Origin: Bordetella petrii
GTDB taxonomy: Bacteria; Pseudomonadota; Gammaproteobacteria; Burkholderiales; Burkholderiaceae_B
Direction: 5' to 3'
NCBI RefSeq assembly: GCF_000067205.1
Contig: NC_010170.1
Location: forward strand, 1,736,001 to 1,800,000
DNA length: 64,000 nucleotides
Of the stretch, positions 61,308 to 64,000 are shown piece after piece (positions within the stretch are counted from its first letter, which is position 1; each line of letters opens with the position of its first letter). A program made the position numbers and the translations under genes. The notes under the pieces were generated by a model. The model was not told the DNA's origin. It was given only the letters and a program-made list of their open reading frames with translations, and made no database searches.

Positions 61308-61328
61308 CTCGTGGCGGGACGCCAGCGC

Positions 61329-64000
61329 TTATTGGCGCTGGGTCTCCACCTGCACCAGCGGGGCATTGGACACCGGCGCCACAGGCTTGCGCTCGCGGCC
61401 CAGGCGCACCGCCACATGGCTGGCGGCAATACGCTGCTGCGTTTGCGCGAGGCGCTCGGGGTCGGTTTCCACCCACTTCAGTCCAGCCGCGCTGACCACG
61501 TCTTGCAGCGAGCGTGCGGGTGCGGCCGGGGCGGCCTGCGGCACCACGATGGGCTGCGCGGCAACCGGCGCGGGCTCGGCGGCGGGCGCGGGCTGGGCTT
61601 CAGTCGCGGCTTCCTGAGCCACGGGCGCGGGTTCGGCCACGGCCGGCTGCTCGATCGCGGGCGCCGGCTCGGCGCCAGGCTCGGTGACGGGCGCGTCAGC
61701 GGCCGGCGCCGGGGCCACGGCAGCCGGTTCGGCGGCGGGCGCCGACTCGACGGCCGGCGCCGGTTCGGTTGCCTCGGCAGCTACGGGCTCGCTTTGGGGG
61801 GCGGTCAGGGCGGAAGCGGGTTGCTCGGCCTCTGGCACGGCGGGCGTCTGCGGGGCCGGCACGGCAACTTCCGGCATACCCTGCGCCACGGCCGCGGCGT
61901 TGGACACGTCGGACAGGCTAGGCGCAGGCTCGGTCACGGCCGGCGCGGTGTCGGCGGCAAGCTGGCTCTCGGCGGGCTGCTCCTGGTTGTCGGTTTGCCC
62001 TTCGGCGCCTTGCACGGCCTGGTCGTCCGGGCTGCGGCGGCCACGACGGCTGCGGCGACGGCGGCGCTTGCGTTCCGGATCGCCGGTGCCTTCGGCGTTG
62101 TCGCTATCGGCGGCCTCGGCGGCAGGCGCGGTGTCGGCTTCAGCCTGTTCGGCCAGAGAGGCCGCAATTGCCGGACCTTGGGTGGCGGGCAGGGCGGAAG
62201 CCACGGTTTCCGCCAGCGCGGCGACCATGCTTTCCTGTTCGCTCATCGGCGCGTCTTGCTGGGCGTTGTCGTCGCGGCGGTTGCGGCCACGGCCACGGCG
62301 GCCGCGATTGCCGCGCGGGGCGGCGTCATCGTCGGCAGCGGCGGTTTCGCCGGCCAGCGCGCGCTCGGGGCGGGCGGTGTCGCGCTCGGCGCGCGGCGGA
62401 CGTTCGGCGCGTTCTTCATGGCGGCGATTGCCGCGCACATGATGGCGGGCCGCGCCGTCGGCCTCGGCCGTCTCGGAGCGGGGTTCGCCGCGGCGGTTGC
62501 GGCCGCGATCGGAGCCGTGGCGTTCGCCGCGGCGTTCCTGGCCGTCGTGGCCGCGCTTGGCGCGCGAGCCGCCGCGCTTGGGTTCTTCTTTGGCGGCGGC
62601 GGGGGCGGCCGGTTCGGCGCTGCCGCTCAGCCAGCCCACCAGGCGCTTGAACAGGCCGCCGAAGCCGCCGGAAGCGGCCGGGGCGGCTGCGGGCGCGGTG
62701 GAGACCGGAGCGGGTTGCGAAGGCGTGATGCCCTTGACCAGGGCTTCGGGACGGGCCTTCACTTCCTGGTCGCGCGGGGCCCAGGCCATGTCGGTGGACG
62801 GCGCCTCGGCGAGTTCGAAGCTGGTCTTCACTTCTTCCAGGCGCGGATCGTCGTGGCGCAGGCGTTCGATGTGGTGGTGCGGGGTTTCCAGGTGCTTGTT
62901 GGGAATCAGCACCAGGTTGACCTTCAGGCGGGCTTCCATCTTGGCGATGTCGGCGCGCTTTTCATTGAGCAGGAAGGTGGCCACGTCGACCGGCACCTGG
63001 GCGTGCACCGCCGCGGTGTTTTCCTTCATGGCTTCTTCTTGCAGCAGACGCAGCACGTGCAGGGCGCTGGACTCGGCGTCGCGGATCACGCCGGTGCCGT
63101 TGCAGCGCGGGCAGGTGATGTGCGAGCCTTCGTTCAGGGCCGGACGCAGGCGCTGGCGCGACAGCTCCATCAGGCCGAAGCGCGAGATCTTGCCCATTTG
63201 CACGCGGGCGCGGTCGAAATGCAGGGCGTCGCGCAGGCGCTGTTCGACGGCGCGCTGGTTCTTGCCGTCTTCCATGTCGATGAAGTCGATCACGATCAGG
63301 CCGCCCAGGTCGCGCAGGCGCAACTGGCGGGCGACTTCGTCGGCGGCTTCGAGGTTGGTGCGCAGCGCGGTTTCTTCGATGTCGGAGCCGCGCGTGGAGC
63401 GTGCCGAGTTCACGTCCACCGCCACCAGGGCCTCGGTGTGGTCAATGACCACCGCGCCGCCCGAGGGCAGCTGCACCGTGCGCGAATAGGCGGTTTCGAT
63501 CTGGTGTTCGATCTGGAAGCGCGAGAACAGCGGGATGTCGTCGCGGTAGCGTTTGACGCGCTGCACGTTGTCCGGCATCACCACGCTCATGAACGCGGTG
63601 GCCTGATCGGCGATTTCGTCGGTATCGATGAGGATCTCGCCGATTTCAGGCGAGAAGTAGTCGCGGATGGCCCGGATGACCAGGCTGGACTCAAGGTAGA
63701 TGAGGATGGGCGCGGCGTTGTCGCGGGCGGCCGAGTCGATGGCCGTCCAGAGCTGCATCAGGTAGGACAAGTCCCACTGGAGCTCTTCGACGTTGCGGCC
63801 GATGCCGGCGGTGCGGGCGATGATGCTCATGCCCTGGGGCACTTCCAGCTGCTCCATCGTGTCGCGCAGTTCCTGGCGGTCTTCGCCTTCGACCCGGCGC
63901 GAGACGCCGCCGCCGCGCGGGTTGTTGGGCATCAGCACCAGGTAGCGGCCGGCCAGCGAGATGAACGTGGTCAGGGCGGCGCCCTTGTTGCCGCGCTCTT
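61329..64000 (-). CDS. rne: Ribonuclease E, 5' end missing (partial)
   Basis: RNase E is the main endonuclease for mRNA decay and rRNA/tRNA processing. The frame runs to the end of the window, so the start lies beyond 64000. About 890 residues are present. The catalytic part shows ERGNKGAALTTFISLAGRYL at the start, LVAVDVNSARSTRG and IVIDFIDMEDGKNQRAVEQR with the metal-binding Asp residues, and the zinc-link CPRCNGTG. From about 62,760 down to the stop the C-terminal half is low complexity: an Arg/Gly-rich block (RNA binding), then long Ala/Pro/Glu repeats, as expected for the degradosome scaffold. Confidence 0.95.
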   Translation of the reverse strand, partial: ERGNKGAALTTFISLAGRYLVLMPNNPRGGGVSRRVEGEDRQELRDTMEQLEVPQGMSIIARTAGIGRNVEELQWDLSYLMQLWTAIDSAARDNAAPILIYLESSLVIRAIRDYFSPEIGEILIDTDEIADQATAFMSVVMPDNVQRVKRYRDDIPLFSRFQIEHQIETAYSRTVQLPSGGAVVIDHTEALVAVDVNSARSTRGSDIEETALRTNLEAADEVARQLRLRDLGGLIVIDFIDMEDGKNQRAVEQRLRDALHFDRARVQMGKISRFGLMELSRQRLRPALNEGSHITCPRCNGTGVIRDAESSALHVLRLLQEEAMKENTAAVHAQVPVDVATFLLNEKRADIAKMEARLKVNLVLIPNKHLETPHHHIERLRHDDPRLEEVKTSFELAEAPSTDMAWAPRDQEVKARPEALVKGITPSQPAPVSTAPAAAPAASGGFGGLFKRLVGWLSGSAEPAAPAAAKEEPKRGGSRAKRGHDGQERRGERHGSDRGRNRRGEPRSETAEADGAARHHVRGNRRHEERAERPPRAERDTARPERALAGETAAADDDAAPRGNRGRRGRGRNRRDDNAQQDAPMSEQESMVAALAETVASALPATQGPAIAASLAEQAEADTAPAAEAADSDNAEGTGDPERKRRRRRSRRGRRSPDDQAVQGAEGQTDNQEQPAESQLAADTAPAVTEPAPSLSDVSNAAAVAQGMPEVAVPAPQTPAVPEAEQPASALTAPQSEPVAAEATEPAPAVESAPAAEPAAVAPAPAADAPVTEPGAEPAPAIEQPAVAEPAPVAQEAATEAQPAPAAEPAPVAAQPIVVPQAAPAAPARSLQDVVSAAGLKWVETDPERLAQTQQRIAASHVAVRLGRERKPVAPVSNAPLVQVETQRQ

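Overview
This 64 kb window is a GC-rich, densely packed piece of a betaproteobacterial chromosome, best matched to the Alcaligenaceae and most likely Bordetella or a close relative such as Achromobacter. The reasons are the gene set and order: a nuo operon followed by a DUF2818 gene and a BfrD-type TonB receptor, a RisA/RisS two-component pair, an AhpC/AhpD pair without AhpF, a Par27-type parvulin, PagL, and several fused genes (tsaB-rimI, livM-livG). The species cannot be fixed from the sequence alone. I see no tRNA or rRNA gene, no CRISPR array, no prophage and no insertion sequence. Nearly all of the window is ordinary core genome.

Layout. 1-6.5 kb: the end of the complex I operon (nuoI to nuoN) plus DUF2818, closed by a strong terminator. 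6.7-9.0 kb: the siderophore receptor gene bfrD. 9.0-14.6 kb: mfd-serB on the minus strand, divergent from ispD-ispF across only 29 bp. 14.6-15.0 kb: a 37-bp tandem repeat array. 15.0-18.3 kb: risA-risS-ahpC-ahpD on the minus strand. 18.5-22 kb: tsaB-rimI fusion, family-4 uracil-DNA glycosylase, and lplT. 22.2-29 kb: smc-zipA-ligA. 29.1-31.2 kb: msrB-yciB-bolA-par27 on the minus strand. 31.2-33.1 kb: the biotin transporter bioMNY. 33.2-38.2 kb: a first Liv-type ABC transporter, with permease and ATPase fused. 38.2-39 kb: a 0.8 kb non-coding stretch with a 24-bp inverted repeat and a 52-bp tandem array. 39-45.8 kb: a second, unfused Liv transporter, followed by an orphan betaine-type binding protein and an aminotransferase, all on the minus strand. 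46-49.8 kb: rnfB-nth, an intracellular PHB depolymerase, ferredoxin-NADP reductase and a 7Fe-8S ferredoxin. 50-53.3 kb: pncB, a RidA protein, a 50-residue DUF3309 protein, a flavodoxin-like protein and mtfA. 53.4-59.9 kb: relA, argE, trpB-trpA, accD. 60-64 kb: pagL, a hotdog thioesterase and the 3' part of rne.

The most unusual material is non-coding. The two tandem arrays, 24 kb apart, have different unit lengths (37 and 52 bp). They share a core, GGTGTCTGACTCC(CC)ACAGG, in opposite orientations, and both sit between convergent genes. They look like REP/BIME-type hairpin elements that expanded locally. A second theme is four genes (mfd, ispD, tsaB-rimI, bioM) with a -10-like hexamer only 8-11 bp upstream of the start codon and no Shine-Dalgarno, which suggests leaderless or near-leaderless mRNAs.
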